DNA of 64,000 nucleotides from Acheta domesticus. Taxonomy: Eukaryota; Arthropoda; Insecta; Orthoptera; Gryllidae. The notes beneath the pieces are model-generated. The model was not told where the DNA came from and did not search any database. It saw only the letters and a program-made list of their open reading frames with translations. The DNA lies in NCBI GenBank assembly GCA_031308135.1, contig JAHLJT010008756.1, forward strand, positions 62,858,317-62,922,316, in the 5' to 3' direction. The translations under genes were made by a program, and so were the position numbers. Of this stretch, positions 1-12,530 are shown piece after piece; position 1 is the stretch's first letter; each line of letters begins with the position of its first letter.

Positions 1-60
1 TATCACACCACTGCGTTTCTCAGAAGTGCAGTGATGAGAACTGCTGTGCAGTGAACTGCT

Positions 61-326
61 ATTGTGTGTAATATTAAGCAGTAATTTATTATTATTTATT
101 ATACTTTATTATTATTAATTACACTTTATTATTGTTAATTATACTTTCTTACTCCTCTACTTCTCAAGAAATGTTGGAGCATTCCTGCTAAAGACACAAC
201 CTGTCTGTACAAATATATGGAATTCCTACAGTGAAGTGCTTCCTCCGGAAGAACCACTTTTGTGTAGACCTCAATTATTAATGATATAATTGATAATAAT
301 CGTTATTATTATTATTATTATTATTG
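61..326. repeat. TTA-rich AT tract with microsatellite
   Basis: An AT-rich stretch with broken TTA runs near 85-150 and a cleaner (TTA)n run at about 302-326. Bases 1-60 hold several short GTGCAGTGA-like repeats. Nothing else is visible between 1 and 480. TTA arrays recur through the window and serve as retrotransposon landing sites elsewhere in it. Confidence 0.8.
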
Positions 327-482
327 ATATTTCCAGTTTGTACATAATTGCAGCCAATTTGTAATCAATTGGAGTTGTATACACACTGTATTCCTTACCA
401 ACCCTTCCCTAATTCTTGCGTAGATCAATTTTGTGATTTACTCATCTCAAAGTCCCTCGTCTCCTGAGTGGTTTAACGCATT

Positions 483-838
483 ACTCCTGCGTCCAACGCG
501 GCTTCGGTGCTGGGACAGATGTCTCACTCGCGGCTGGGCGGCGGGCGGCGGGTGGTGGGGCGGTGGGCGGGAGGACGACACGCCGCGGCAGGGCGCCGGA
601 CCTCCCAGGCTCCTCTCAAGAGGGCGTTCTGCCCGGCGCGTCTCGCTCTCGCGTGTCCATTGTGGTGCGAGAGGGAGCGGGAGGGCGAGCGGTGGGGGTC
701 GCGGACAAAGATTTCTGTTTACCTTCGGCCCCTCCGCGGGTAGAAATTACCTAGGCGGAGGCGGGCAGCTGTGGTCGGCCGCAATTTTGGTGTGGCTGAA
801 TACTAGTCGAGCTCGCGCGCGGGATCTGCGTATTCGGT
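483..838. other. CpG-dense GC-rich island
   Basis: A sharp change from AT-rich flanks to GC-rich sequence with many CG dinucleotides and G-rich runs near 536-580. Open frames of 63-135 codons exist in several frames, as expected for GC-rich DNA that is poor in stop codons. None carries a recognisable domain, and the translations are arginine- and glycine-rich. It could be an unmethylated CpG island or promoter. I see no TATA box or splice site that fixes a transcript. Confidence 0.6.
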
Positions 839-1824
839 GACGATGTATAGGAGAGAAACGGAAAGTCTGAATGCCGCCTCAAAAATACTGACTTCATAGC
901 TTTTAGACAGGCATCTTCGTCCGAAATAATTGACTTTTACGTTTCGTGTAAGAAAGCACTCAAGAAAACCAAGAAACAAATTACAAATTCTTGTACAACA
1001 AATTTTTGGTCGAAAAGTTTAGCGATTCTTAGCTCGCACTGGGATACTCCATGTTTTCTGAAGGGCGATAGAACGCGAAAATGACTCATCTGCGCACGTG
1101 TGTAGTGCCTCTCTTCTCGTATTTTTTGCTCTCCTTTTAACAATCGTCGAACCCACTGTTATCTCGTGCCAGGGCCGATTTAACAGCTTGGGAGGCCCTT
1201 GGACCAACGTTAATTTGGAGGTTCCCTATTCTTATTTTCACTGATCTCCCCTCCCCAATTTAAAGACAAGTTTTAAAAAATCTAAACTTCTCATCAATGA
1301 GTGACATTCTCGCATCAATCAGCAACATTTCATATTATAAATGTTATCCAATGATACGCGACACATCACTGCGTTATGCCAACGTTTTGCGTATAGTTTA
1401 ATCATACATAACTTTTTATTTTTGCAAAATTTAGTATTCAATGTTTTTTAAGAAGTACTGGGGCCCTGCGCCCATACGTTAACACGGACCAGTCTCATGC
1501 AAACTCTAGAAGACAGTTTTTACATGGTGCCCTGTAGAACGAAATAGGTGAACACAACTACGTCACCTGCATCGTGTAATAAGACATTTTCCAGAAAATT
1601 CGTTCTACAGACAAAGATAAAAGGAATTAGTTCCCAACTGTGAAGGCTGAGTGTGATGCTAACCCTAAATTCTCGTAAAGCCACCTTCTCTAAATTCGCA
1701 TTTGTTCAATAACAGCTGCCCTCCATCATGACGTTGAATCTCGGGAATACAGTTCCTAGCATACACTGCCACCATATTTCGGGATAAATTCCATGTACTC
1801 TAATCAAGGGCCTCTATGATGGTT

Positions 1825-1850
1825 CACGGGAAGCGTACTAGCTTCCCGTG
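1825..1850. repeat. Perfect 10-bp hairpin
   Basis: CACGGGAAGC and GCTTCCCGTG pair perfectly around a 6-base loop. The function is unknown. It may be the relic of a mobile-element terminus. Confidence 0.6.
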
Positions 1851-2623
1851 GTGTGATCCCGTTCGTTTACCGGTCGAGAGGAAAATAGAGTTGTAATTTT
1901 CCGTAAAAACCTTTCCAGTTTCTGTAGCTGTGTGACGATGAAAATCTTAGGCAAGCGGATTTTGCTAGTTATAGGGAAGGGAATATGTCATGTTCGGTAC
2001 ATGTCACTCTCATCCCCCAAAATGGGAATTTAACTAAGCCCCAGGCACCGTTAGCTGGGCGGCAAAGTCAGACTACCGACCCAAAGTGCCATATACATAT
2101 TCTAATCAACACTTGTATCGCGTTTCAACTCGAGTAACGTTATTTTGTTGGGGTATCGTTTCCCGATGAAATTCTACTGAACGTCGACGTTCGCGCATGC
2201 GCGGAGATGCAGAAGTTGGTTCATCGTATACGATACGGTACTTCACGCTGTTTAAAAACTGTCTCATATCGGGTGAGGTTATGTGCATAAAAACTGAGTA
2301 TGCAGCATTTCACCACTCCTTGTTGATTACTGTTATGTTGTTAACGGGATGATGATCAAGTCAATAGAGTTATCCTTAGTTCGCCAAATGTTAAGGAGAG
2401 ACGAGATATTTGTGAGGAGGTGAGGATAGAAGAAAAACAACTTCCACTGTACTGTACACCTTAAATTGAACGAACTGGAATACGCGTATGATGTTTTTTC
2501 TTATCGCCTCTAGTACAATCGAAACAAAATTTCCGAAAGTCACATTTCTTACATCTTATTTCATTTAAAAGAAATACTCAATAATTTAAAAAATATTAAT
2601 ACAAAAATCAATTATTCATAATA

Positions 2624-2671
2624 TTGAACAAACGACCTTACAAACTTATTTATGCCTGGTCGTTTGTTCAA
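2624..2671. repeat. Perfect 14-bp inverted repeat
   Basis: TTGAACAAACGACC is matched by its exact reverse complement after a 20-base spacer, inside AT-rich DNA. It stands out because the arms are GC-mixed and perfect. No transposon family was recognised. Confidence 0.65.
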
Positions 2672-4010
2672 ACCTTGAAACAAATTTAACAGACAAAATA
2701 TTACAGAATAATTATTTATCTCTGTCTCGTGTTTTTATGATTGTCTAATCTTAAACTCGTATCAAATTGTCGATATCCATTGAAATAAAAAATGATTGAG
2801 CAGTCAGTTACGGCCGCCAAGACTTAAAAAGTTAATACTTATCCTATTGAATTCAAATAGTTGAAAAGTCATATGGTCGAACAAGAAGTTAATAAATTAA
2901 TATTGTAAATAATACATTTCAAAGTGGGATCGCGAAAATTAAAGATAATTTTTGTTTGTGATTGGAGAAGTGTTGTAGAGAAGGAAACAGGACACGAACG
3001 GGAATGGAAGGCGAAAGTTGGGAACCAGATAAACAACTTGTGGTTGTGTCTAGTCTTGGTTGCCGTCAAGGGCACTTCCTTTCTCCGTTCTTCATTATAT
3101 GGCCTTCTGTATGCATCATTAGCTCTGTCGGTACTCAGCAATAGGCACTCGGCTTGCTGTCGTAAGGACTACAAGGCTAGGACTCTAACGAGTGAACTTG
3201 ACACTTGAGTGGATGGAGAAGTCGTGGTTTATGAGTCGTGGTTCGTTGATTCTTTGTACACAAGAAACCTATTATGGATTATGTAAGGTCCACCTCTATT
3301 AATATACTAATATCACTGCACAGTAATGAAATAATAAGAATACGTTATTTTCTCAATGCCTTTCATGTTACTCTTTCACGAATATAGCTACAATGATGTA
3401 GATGGTAAAGAGCAAACATATTTTGCATTCAGATTCAAATTCATACAAAACCATCACACATAAACACATCATTCAGGTATCAGATAGAACGAGAGAAGTT
3501 ACAGAAAAGAGCGCTAGTGGATCAGAACGAAAATCTTGAAAAATACGATCTATTTCAGATTTCAATACATTAAACATACAGTTATGCGTGGCAATTTGAA
3601 TTCGACTTCATAACCTACGTTAGAGGACAACATATCAAACCCGTGTTTCTTATTTTAATCAACAAAACTCAAACAACCATTAGACATTCAACCACGATAA
3701 TATCCGTAAATCTTGGGATTTGACTTCACATTTATTTATATTTTGATTATGAAGAAGAACCGAATAAAGTGTTTAAAAAATACGAGAATAAAACTGTTAT
3801 TTTAAACTTCAAAATTTAAATTCGAGCAATCTCAATATTACCAATAGAGCGTGATCCAATAGGTCTCATTCTGCATTAACTATTGTAAAATTTTCCATCT
3901 ATTCTACAATGAAAAATTTTCTTGTGAGGGGTTTCAAAATAGAGATGCAAAGTAAATAATATTTTCGTTTGCGGCATCCTTCATCACAAAAGTTTTATTT
4001 TAAATTGAAC

Positions 4011-4365
4011 TGTTAAAAAATGCAGTCGTATAATTCGAAGTATATTGTATCTTACCAAGCCAACACGCGTGTGCTTATACCAGGAAATGCGACTATTTAC
4101 AGCTTATCTGGTCTTATCTGGTCAATTGAAAAATGCAGTCGTACAAGGCAGTAGTACAATTTTCAGTACAAATACATTAGTAGAAGTATCTTAACAAGTA
4201 AACGGGAACTTACAGGTTTTTGCAACATTGCCAAAGCTGGACTTTTTGAAAAATGCTTAAAATGCAGTAACACAATTATCAGTACAAAATGCCAGTACTT
4301 CAATTATTTTACTAAGTTAACTATAATAGGACATAAGGCTATTTGCATATTATTGCCAAAACGGA
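4011..4365. repeat. Degenerate tandem repeat, unit about 115 bp
   Basis: Three units begin with AAAAATGCAGTCGTA-like sequence near 4017, 4130 and 4246. The second and third share a further block (ACAATTWTCAGTACAAA) and a following TACTAAGT-like stretch. The first unit also holds a tandem TTATCTGGTC doublet. Divergence is high, so this is an old array or chance-enriched decay product. Confidence 0.4.
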
Positions 4366-4374
4366 AAGTACTAG

Positions 4375-4615
4375 CACATTTCGGCCCACACACTGCGAAC
4401 CGAGGTGCTTTCCAACGCGCAAACCTACCGCAGCGGGGTCGATGGGAGACGTTGCGCTGTTAATGGCGTGTGAGCGGTTACTTCGCCCCGCGCACATCAC
4501 ACCTCGCCGTTTTCCCCTTTCACTCCCCTCCCTCTCTCCCTCCCTCCCACACTAACCTTCACCCTGCTCCTCCGCCTCCCCTGCGCCTCGCCCTGCGCAT
4601 TAAAGAGAGGTCTCT
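4375..4615. other. Small GC-rich, pyrimidine-rich block
   Basis: CG dinucleotides cluster at about 4385-4510, followed by a CCCTCCCTC pyrimidine tract to 4600. A 70-codon open frame here has no domain. It is a weaker version of the CpG islands elsewhere in the window. Confidence 0.45.
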
Positions 4616-7195
4616 CACCGTGGGATGAAAGCATAGATCATCAACCAGGCTTCTAATTAAATACAGGTTTCTTCCTCGCCTTCTGTGATGATGGTTGCTC
4701 GTAATTTCATTAACAGAAAATGACGAAGAGGAGGGTAATTAATCGTGTTGATTATAATGAGTTGCTTCCGAGGATCGCCGTCTGCGCAATGCAGGAGATG
4801 CAAAAAGAAAACAGGATGCCAATAATGAATGAGGTGGGTAGTTTACGTTCGTCGAAAGTTTGCAGCACATTCGTACGTAATATTGGCCTCAGGTTTCAAT
4901 TGATGTTTTCAATATTATCTTACGTTATTGCCTATGCACCTTACGAGGGATGCCTGACCCGGCGTCAATTTCCAGATCTTCTTTAAAGAACTCTTCTTCT
5001 GATGGCCTTTGAGCAGGCGTATTTTAGGTCTAGTTGTAACCTAAAGATTGCTTAGAGTCATCCATGCACAATGCAGGATTCGAATCTGCGAGAGGGTGGA
5101 CAATCCTTTTTCTATTGCATTAGGATACATATATTAATTACTAGTCGAATTACCCTGAATGCATGTATTAAACAGGAAAATACATGGATTTTATCAACGG
5201 TGTATCCCTGTGTGCGCCACACTGCTCAAACCCAAATTGCTCCTTCCCACCGTTCTTGTCCGGTTCTGTTCCGCCTCGCCCCCACTCTATCATATTTACT
5301 ACGATCACGCTGCGGATAGTCTTTTCATTCTCTCCCTCTCTCTTTATTCCTTTACGTTCATAACGTGTTGTCCCGTGATAAAATGTCGTGATAATAACGA
5401 AAAAGTCGTATGGAGCAAAATAAAGCAACACCAAAAACGTATCAGCTGCATAATAAGGTAAGATTTGATTTTGGTCTTTGCACAACTTTATGTGAAATTG
5501 TTAGACATATGTAATAATTTACAAATCTTAAACGACGAGTATAAAATACGTACTTTCTCGAAACGTTGCTCATGAAACTTTTTCAAAAATATAATTACAT
5601 GTGAAATCGGTGTTTTTCTCTATAGACTATTGTCAAAAATTTTCAGAGATCATATTTATGTACTGAAATTTGTTATAATAATACTACAATCAAAATAGCA
5701 AGAAAAACATCGGTGTTATCACTGTTGCATCAACAATAGGGGAGCTATAAACATGAATTGTTGTATTTCCACGGAAACCTATCCACTTGACATTTTGCTG
5801 TAAGGGAAAGAAAAGGGTAATAGCAATAAGTTTAATGAAATATCGCACAACCCCTGACTCTTACCTTGTTTTCGTTATGTCTTCGAAAATTCAATAAGAC
5901 CGGAAGAAACTAGATTTGAGTGAAAAAGAAAACATTTTTAAAACATTTGAGAAGAGAAAATAAAAATTTCCTACAAAGTAGCCTAAGTTTGTCCCGACAA
6001 AACACTCCACTTTTCAATGAAAAATCGCATCAAAATCAGTTCAGGTATTCCAGAGATAACCTCGAACCTGCAGACATATGAACATCGTAAAAACAATTGA
6101 ACTTGTTTTAATATCACGTAAGAAAGCATATATTATGAAAAACGTCAGCGATTTTAAAATCACAGGCACACTCTAATATTATTTTTACGGAAGATAGAAG
6201 ATATCGATTTGCCTTTCTTGAATCTTCCTGTGATATTCGTGATTTCCAGAATCATAATTTATTCACGAAATAATTTTGTGACATGAATGGATTACTTCTC
6301 GTCATCAACATTATGATTCTTTAAGGTTACTAGTAGAATAGCAATACAATATCCTGAAAATAATTTTCTTTTCAGTGATATTTATAGCTCTACATTGATT
6401 CTTCCGTTGAGTCGTTGAACACACAAACCTACTTGAAAGACCTGAAAGAATTGTCAGTCCGTGTAAGCCAGGTATACAGTGATGAAGAAACAATACCTCA
6501 AACCAGGATTATCCTCAATTTAAACCATAACTATTCACTGAATATCTCTCTATTTCAGGTTTCGATACATCACTACTAGGTATATGATTTATGTGAATTT
6601 GAAGAGGTAATGTAAATGACAGAAGTTGCTTTAATCAAAAGAATTATGTAACCGCACATATAAAGTAACTAATAATGTCAATATTAAATAAATAATCTAT
6701 TTTGGAGAGAAGTGCTTGAGAGTTATTTTTCCGAGAGGGCTCCCAAGTTCTTAGTTCAAGCAGAGTTTGCGAGTTACCTTTTTTAAGTAATTTATAAAGA
6801 GGATATCTATTTATTATTGTGGTTGAGGTTGAGAAATATTGTTTGGGATTGGGGTTTTGCTGACTCGGGCAGAAAGGGAGGGGATTAGGAGTTATAAGGA
6901 GAAATATAGACGATGCGGTTTTTGTTATTCAGATTGATGGATCAACGGGAAAATGTTCTTTCAGGCGTTTGTTCTCCATTTGCGGCAGACATAACCACTG
7001 GAAATATAGTCACGGGTTAAGAAACTACTTGGATCAGTTAGAAAAAAAACATATAAGCTTCTCTGTTTGGTAATACTGAATGGCTCGAATAGAAATTCCA
7101 GTTCAAATGATGCCATTCTACCGACTTACGGTTTCGACCGTATTTGCCAAGCACCTTTCCGTTGCAGTACGACCAAATCAGTTAATTGATGTTCT
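4616..7195. other. AT-rich sequence, no confirmed gene
   Basis: A possible short exon (4718-4834) is treated as a finding only. At about 5073-5089 there is a near-palindrome around GATTCGAATC that resembles a B-box but has no A-box partner. Overlapping frames at 5071-5485 exist on both strands and look non-coding. Nothing else was recognised. Confidence 0.5.
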
Positions 7196-7199
7196 TACA

Positions 7200-7700
7200 A
7201 GGTGCGTCAACAGTACATTCATTAGTCTAGTAAGTGTAGTGAATATCGTATTCCTGGAGGTGACAGTGTTTCTTATCCGCCGGAACTTGATATTCAACGC
7301 CGATATACATGTGGTCTTTCAGAATTTTCCCCTTTCCAGGTCTAACTCAGCGGGGCACCGCCCCAGCACGGACAGGTTCTAAGTCCCCGAACGGTATCAC
7401 GGCATGTGGTAGTGAAGTGCACGAAGAATATGTAAGCGTGTAAGAGGAGACGGGGGACACTGTTGAGGAAGAAAACATCGCGCAAGAGGCTCGAGGCTGT
7501 TTCTTTGGGTTCTGCCTAATAATGATCAGAGAAAAACATGCAAAATACCCATCAGAGCAGCCGGCCTCTAGAATTATCTGCCAGGCAGTGGATGAATTCA
7601 CCTAGCTAGTCAAGAACACGCCACCGTCGGATCTTGAACTTAGGACCTCCCAATCAACAATACATCCGAGGCAAAGGCTGATTATAAATGGTGGCAAAAT
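7200..7700 (-). mobile_element. Long tRNA-derived SINE, diverged copy
   Basis: Read on the minus strand, this matches the copies at 8335-8890 and 55900-56440 in order. It shows a B-box-like block (GGTCCTAAGTTCAAGATCC), a TGCCTGGCAG motif, a GGCTGCTCTGAT motif, then a GACTTAGAACCTG block and a 3' region with AAGTCACC-like sequence. The tRNA-like head is near 7690 and the 3' end near 7200. Many substitutions show it is old. It lies in opposite orientation to the next copy, with a GC-rich island between them. Confidence 0.6.
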
Positions 7701-7737
7701 GTCAGTTGCAGCCTAAAACCTATGTCACATGAGCGTT

Positions 7738-8310
7738 GTGTTAACGCGCGTTGAGTAACGCGCGTCTTAGATTAACATCTTACGCATAACCGCCAAAGCG
7801 CTCGTGCGTCGTTTCGCATAAAATTCTACGACGCGCGTTACTTACGCGCGTCATCCCAACGCTCGTGTGCACCCCAACTCTCCCAACGCTCGTGTGCACA
7901 CGCCCACTACCGTTCGGCAGAATCGCTCGGCCGTTCGCACTCGAACTTCTCTTCGTCCGAACACGGATCCATTCCGAACGCCCGCCCGCTCCCCCGAGTC
8001 GAACGAGCTCCAGCGGGCCCGCAGCTCCTCCGCCCTGCCGCGTTCGCCAACTCGTTCGTGCCTTATGCGCCCGGGCGCGCGGCTCGGGTCGCGGCGGGGC
8101 CTCGTTTTCTTCTTTTACGCGCCCACAAATCACGCCGTCCCCCCACCCCCGCCACCCCGCGCGTCGTAATGCGGCCGCCGAGCACGTCGCTCGCCCGCCC
8201 GCACCTGCCCACGTACACGCGCACGCCCGGTGCGGCGGGGGTGCGCCTCGGAGGGCACGAGGCGGATGTGGTGTACGCGGTCATGTTGAGGGGGGGGAAG
8301 GGAATTTAAA
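7738..8310. other. CpG-dense island with short direct repeats
   Basis: The 5' part carries repeated ACGCGCG blocks (7744-7850) and two copies of AACGCTCGTGTGCAC (7858 and 7884 regions). The rest is C-rich with many CG steps up to about 8280. Open frames up to 149 codons occur on both strands at once and are proline-, arginine- and alanine-rich, so I treat them as GC artefacts. No TATA box or splice site was chosen. Confidence 0.6.
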
Positions 8311-8334
8311 TTAGATTTACTTGGCTGTCGCATG

Positions 8335-8890
8335 CCAATACTGGGAGGGAGACTCAAGGAGAGGTGGCTCAAGGCATCAATTGATGTGACTGCACGGCCT
8401 CTGACCGGGAGGTCCTAGGTTCGAGTCCCGATGGTAGCAGGATTTTCGACACCAGCTGGGTCGAATTCGGTCGCTGTCTGGAGGAGAATTGTAGCCACTG
8501 GCTGCTCTGATCGGTAGTTTTCCGTGGTTTCTCCGATCAACAGCGGGCGAATGCAAACGGCAACAAACGGGCCACGGATCGCGGGCGATCTTTCCTTCCT
8601 CTTCCTTGTCGTATCCTCACCCCTTACTTTCACACATGTATATTAACATGCACTACACTCCCATACATGGCGGGAGACCGGTCGAGAGCTTAGAGCCTGA
8701 CCCGGCTTGGACGGTGCCCCTCTGGTGGGAGATACCTGGTTCATGAAAGTCTCCGCAAGCCAATGTAGATCAGGGCCGGATCTTGCCAGCCAGCAGGGGA
8801 AGTCACCTACCGCAATGAAAACATGTAATACACCTACGTGATGCCGAGACCTCAGCAGTTGTCGCGCTCGGAATCACTAATCAATCAATA
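8335..8890 (+). mobile_element. Long tRNA-derived SINE, best copy
   Basis: A tRNA-like head holds an A-box-like TGGCTCAAGGC near 8364 and a perfect B-box GGTTCGAGTCC at about 8419. A body of roughly 450 bp follows, and the tail is ATCAATCAATAAATAAAAAAA near 8878-8897. Such a head and an A-rich tail mark a SINE moved by a LINE partner and transcribed by RNA polymerase III. About 550 bp is long for a SINE. Three more copies in this window (7200-7700, 24050-24470, 55900-56440) confirm a family. No protein is encoded. Confidence 0.75.
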
Positions 8891-9003
8891 AATAAAAAAA
8901 GAACCAATCGTAGTTTTCTACTTTTCCTCCAAGTGCTATTGTGTAGGGAGTAAAAGTATTAGAATCCCTCAACAGTACGATATGGAATTTTCGGTTGTTT
9001 ATC

Positions 9004-9490
9004 CGTGTTTAAGGTTCTTTTGAATTATAATTTACCACACTCGTCGGAATGTAGGGCTATTAGCGCTTTTACAAATACTATTACGATTGGCATAGGTAAA
9101 AAGGAGATACACGCCATTTTTGTACCCGAAAATCGGGATGTATAAATGTAGGGATATCTCACTTAAATCTGTCAGATTAAATGCTTTTCAGCTGAATCAT
9201 GGTAAATGAGCCAATAGTAAGATCTAGTTGTGCCATTCTGGAGACCATTAATAGTCTATATTTTAATTTGGGGTACTTTAAAAGAAAGCCTTGTGATATT
9301 TTCAAAATTCTTTCGAAAATAGCTCGAAATTATTTTTTTATTTTCGTCTCAAATATGACACACAGGGTATAAATATGGTAGAGTTCCAACTTTCTATAAA
9401 TACTCTGAATTTTTTTTAAAAAAATGCATAACTTCAAATTTATTTTTAAAGCTGACCTACACCATTCACATTAGTGTTGAATCAGTGACA
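9004..9490 (+). repeat. Dispersed repeat of about 480 bp, copy 1
   Basis: Shares ordered blocks with 13471-13960: GTGTTTAAGGTTCTTTTGA at the start, then CCCGAAAAT, GATCTAGTTGTGCC, and TTTTAATTTGGGGTAC near the end. Both copies run in the same direction. No coding capacity is visible. The family is unknown. Confidence 0.55.
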
Positions 9491-12070
9491 CAGGTTTCGG
9501 AGACAGATAGGGATTCGTTTACGTCCTCAGTGAGTTGGATCTCGAAGCCCCAGAACCACTCACTCAGTTCTCGCTCTGCAGATGACGAACATGGTGCCAG
9601 ACACGGCCAGAACACTTTTTTTCGTCAACGTTTATTTTCAAACTTGTGATGCGGAGCAAAGCGAATAAAGGTGCTTCAGTGTGACAAGTTTTGAAAGATA
9701 TAAGGTAATGTATTCAAAGCAACTTAAATATTTAAGAGTGTTCAAAACAACCTGTAAAAAATTAAGCATGATTAACTTAATAAACCAAAGTTCTATACTC
9801 CATTTTACTTTCTTTTCCACTACAAGCTATGGAAACCTTACCCCAGTTAGGCTAATGTCAAGTCAATATTGCACAATTAGATTCAGAGATTTCTTTCTGA
9901 ATGTAATATATCCCTCATTTTTAAATCTTTGAATGATGTCACACAAGAAAATGCGAGTAATTGAGTAATAACCCTAAGAGAATGAAACATTTTTAAATGC
10001 CGCGCATTCTCATTTGCTCCAATTGCTATACAACGTAATTTTTCTTCACCTAAATTATTCCTTACTTTCTCCTCTTCTCTTCTTTTCCTTATTTTTAGGA
10101 TATTTCCAACTTTGAGGCCTCAGCTTTAACATTTTTCTAAGATATTTTCCATCTGGCTATATTTCAGGTGTCATGTTCATGCACGACGGAGTGAAAATGG
10201 GCGGACAACTCTACCATGCAGCGGTTGAGCAATGAAACGGATGTGGCATTTCCCACAGCTCAGTAAAAACGATGATGAGCAAATATAAATGAGCGATTGG
10301 TGAACAGGAGCATTCATATTATGATGAGATATTGTTGTTAAGATGGGGTTATAAGGAGGAATGAAATTTTTCAATGAAAATTTTAATCAAGAAAGAAAGG
10401 CTTTAGCAGAGGCACAGTGAGTTTTCACGGAAATTAATTTTCTGAAAACACATCGACATTCTTCTCAAAATTTGCATGTTTTTGAGAAAACTAGGTGTGC
10501 TACAACAGAACATATCTTCTCACAGTATTGGAAACAATTACATAACATTGAAATATAACCATTACTGCCAACTAACAACGCAGCTGTAATTTGAAAATGT
10601 CCAATTCCATTTTTTGAATACCGCAATCAACGATCAAAATTTCTCCAAATAAAAGAAGTGTAATTGTTCGTTCTAAGTTAAATCTATTACTTTCGTTGAA
10701 TATATTTCCTTTCATAAAAATACTATCTATATCGTACGATTATCACGACCGGCAGAATGAGAACAATTCGTAGAATTTGGAACCGCCGGATTTTACAAAT
10801 TTGATTTTTTTTGCGATTTTCGAAAATACAGAGAGTTTGCCCAAAATGAGATCAACCCCACTTTCTTTACAGTTCTCTTCTATACACAAGGAAAAAACAT
10901 TAAGAAAAATTTGAAGCCGTTTATGTAAAAAGATAATTGTTTAAAATTTAAAAATTGCCTATGGTTCACGCAAACTTATGCAAAATATGTTCAAATTTTC
11001 GAAATGTTGAACATGATTTTATTTGAAGATCTGTTCTTGCTAAACATTTAATACAAAATTATACCTTCATCATTGTAGTTGAGGATGACTCTCTTATTTC
11101 CTTATCCGTATTTCGTTCTATCAGAAGAAAAAAATCCATGCACGGATGTTATTTAGAATTATTGAGAAAATAATGCTATTTATTTGCTGTACGTATTTAC
11201 TATTTAGTAATAAAAACAACGAATAATATTATTTCCAGAATAACATACTAGCATATAATCATAACTATACATAAGTGTCAATTTTACCAGCATGAGAAAG
11301 TTTGAAACAGGTCAACCAACTCGCAATCGACAAATACGTCAGATTATCATTGAGAAACCACAACATAATCTTATACAATGGAAATAGACAATTTAATTTT
11401 TTTTGTAATTCAGACGTGTAACGTGGGATCTGCTTGGCGGCATTTCTAACCCCAACCGCTTAAAAATCAAATTAATTCCAACCAACAAAACTTACAAAAC
11501 TGCAAATTTACAATATATGTACAACTGGAAATAAATAGCATATCTAAAAGGAGAAGTTCAAGGGAATAATTATCAATGTTGCAAAAAATTATTTGCGCCT
11601 GGGGGCAGAAATGACCTCAAACGGAGTCTAAGGGTTACAAAAAAAATTGGAGACATTTTTGAGAAAATTTTGAAAATGTTGTTAAGGCTTCTTGTAAAGT
11701 TTACAAAAGTTTCTCTCTAATGCGTATGCAGCAGGCGAGAATTTTAAAATGTTAATGGATTTTATATTTTCTAAAAACTGAAAATTTCATGTCAGTGTCT
11801 AAAAAAACTGATAATTTTTACGAAGCAACATCCATCAACAACTTATCCTGAAGTTAAAATTGAAAATTTAGCGCAATACTTAACAACGTTTCTGTCCTTT
11901 CCCGGCCCCAACTCACATCTCTATCAACATTATTTTGTGTTTACTATGTTACCAACTAATAAAAATACGAAACATAAAATTACTTTCCTAAAATAAAATA
12001 GATTTTCTGACGCCTGTTAACCGCCACAACCAGAAAATAAAAGCCAATTACTCTTTAAAACGGAATATAA
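9491..12070. other. AT-rich sequence with decayed repeat remnants
   Basis: No gene was recognised. Blocks near 10480-11030 and 11600-11720 (for example TTGAAGCCGTTT and AAGGCTTCTTGTAAA) recall the dispersed repeat at 49150-50340 but are too eroded to delimit. All open frames are under 85 codons and without domains. Confidence 0.45.
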
Positions 12071-12073
12071 AAG

Positions 12074-12508
12074 TGTGTCGCACCAAGACAGGCAGCCACC
12101 GCGTGTTTTGCCAGGCGACGCAACCTAGGAATTTTGAGCCTTCTCCTAATTCGAGTGTCATCAGATTCACTCGCCAAAAATTGTATTACTGTCGTTTATA
12201 ATTGCCACTCCCAGTTTCTATTGTGTGTTTGGGACTATTGTTAACACGTTAATTTATTTATACTGTATTAAAAAAATTTTTCCTTTTTATTCGATTCTCA
12301 TTATTGTCTACCCAATGAAATTCGGTACGAGCTTTTTCGTATTAGAGATAGTCACGGTCCCAAATATTATCTCGTATTATTCCGAGTGCACTGTATATAA
12401 ATATTTACTGTTTTCCAATTCTCGAAAAATCCCTGCGAATATTACACACTTTTTACGTAATTGTTTTAAAAGTGATTCGAGCATTTTACTCCGATTTAAC
12501 TTCCAACA
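12074..12508 (+). mobile_element. Gypsy-like LTR, 5' LTR remnant
   Basis: The candidate LTR runs from TGTGTCGCACC to a terminal TTCCAACA, giving TGT...ACA ends. It contains a TATA motif (TGTATATAAATA near 12390). Four bases after its end lies a primer-binding-site sequence. The start is less certain than the end. The internal region is not preserved: beyond 12600 no gag or pol frame is visible and a fold-back element starts at 12765. It is therefore a truncated LTR retrotransposon. A 101-codon frame inside the LTR is not a gene. Confidence 0.5.
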
Positions 12509-12512
12509 TTTT

Positions 12513-12530
12513 TGGCGACCCGTGACATAG
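12513..12530 (+). promoter_or_regulatory. Retrotransposon primer-binding site
   Basis: TGGCGACCCGTGACATAG directly follows the LTR end. It begins with the TGG that pairs with a tRNA 3' CCA. From memory, the TGGCGACCGTGACA type is common in insect Gypsy elements of the 412/mdg1 group. This is the main evidence that the preceding block is a 5' LTR. Confidence 0.6.

Larger units (their letters stand above)
839..4010. other. AT-rich intergenic sequence, no gene seen
   Basis: Mostly AT-rich sequence with scattered stop codons in all frames. The longest open frames (about 60-94 codons, for example 2869-3208 on both strands) show no domain. The only structured items are the two hairpins listed separately. 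Confidence 0.6.

Noticed and set aside
302..326. TTA and other direct repeats as a CRISPR array
   Set aside because: Microsatellites and minisatellites without unique spacers, in a eukaryotic genome.
5060..5100. GATTCGAATC palindrome as a SINE B-box
   Set aside because: No A-box at the right distance and no similarity to the other SINE copies.
7780..8372. Seven overlapping frames around 8 kb, up to 149 codons
   Set aside because: A GC-rich island with frames on both strands at once. Composition explains them.
8364..8432. B-box sequences as functional tRNA genes
   Set aside because: The tRNA cloverleaf is not complete and the heads continue into SINE bodies present in several copies.
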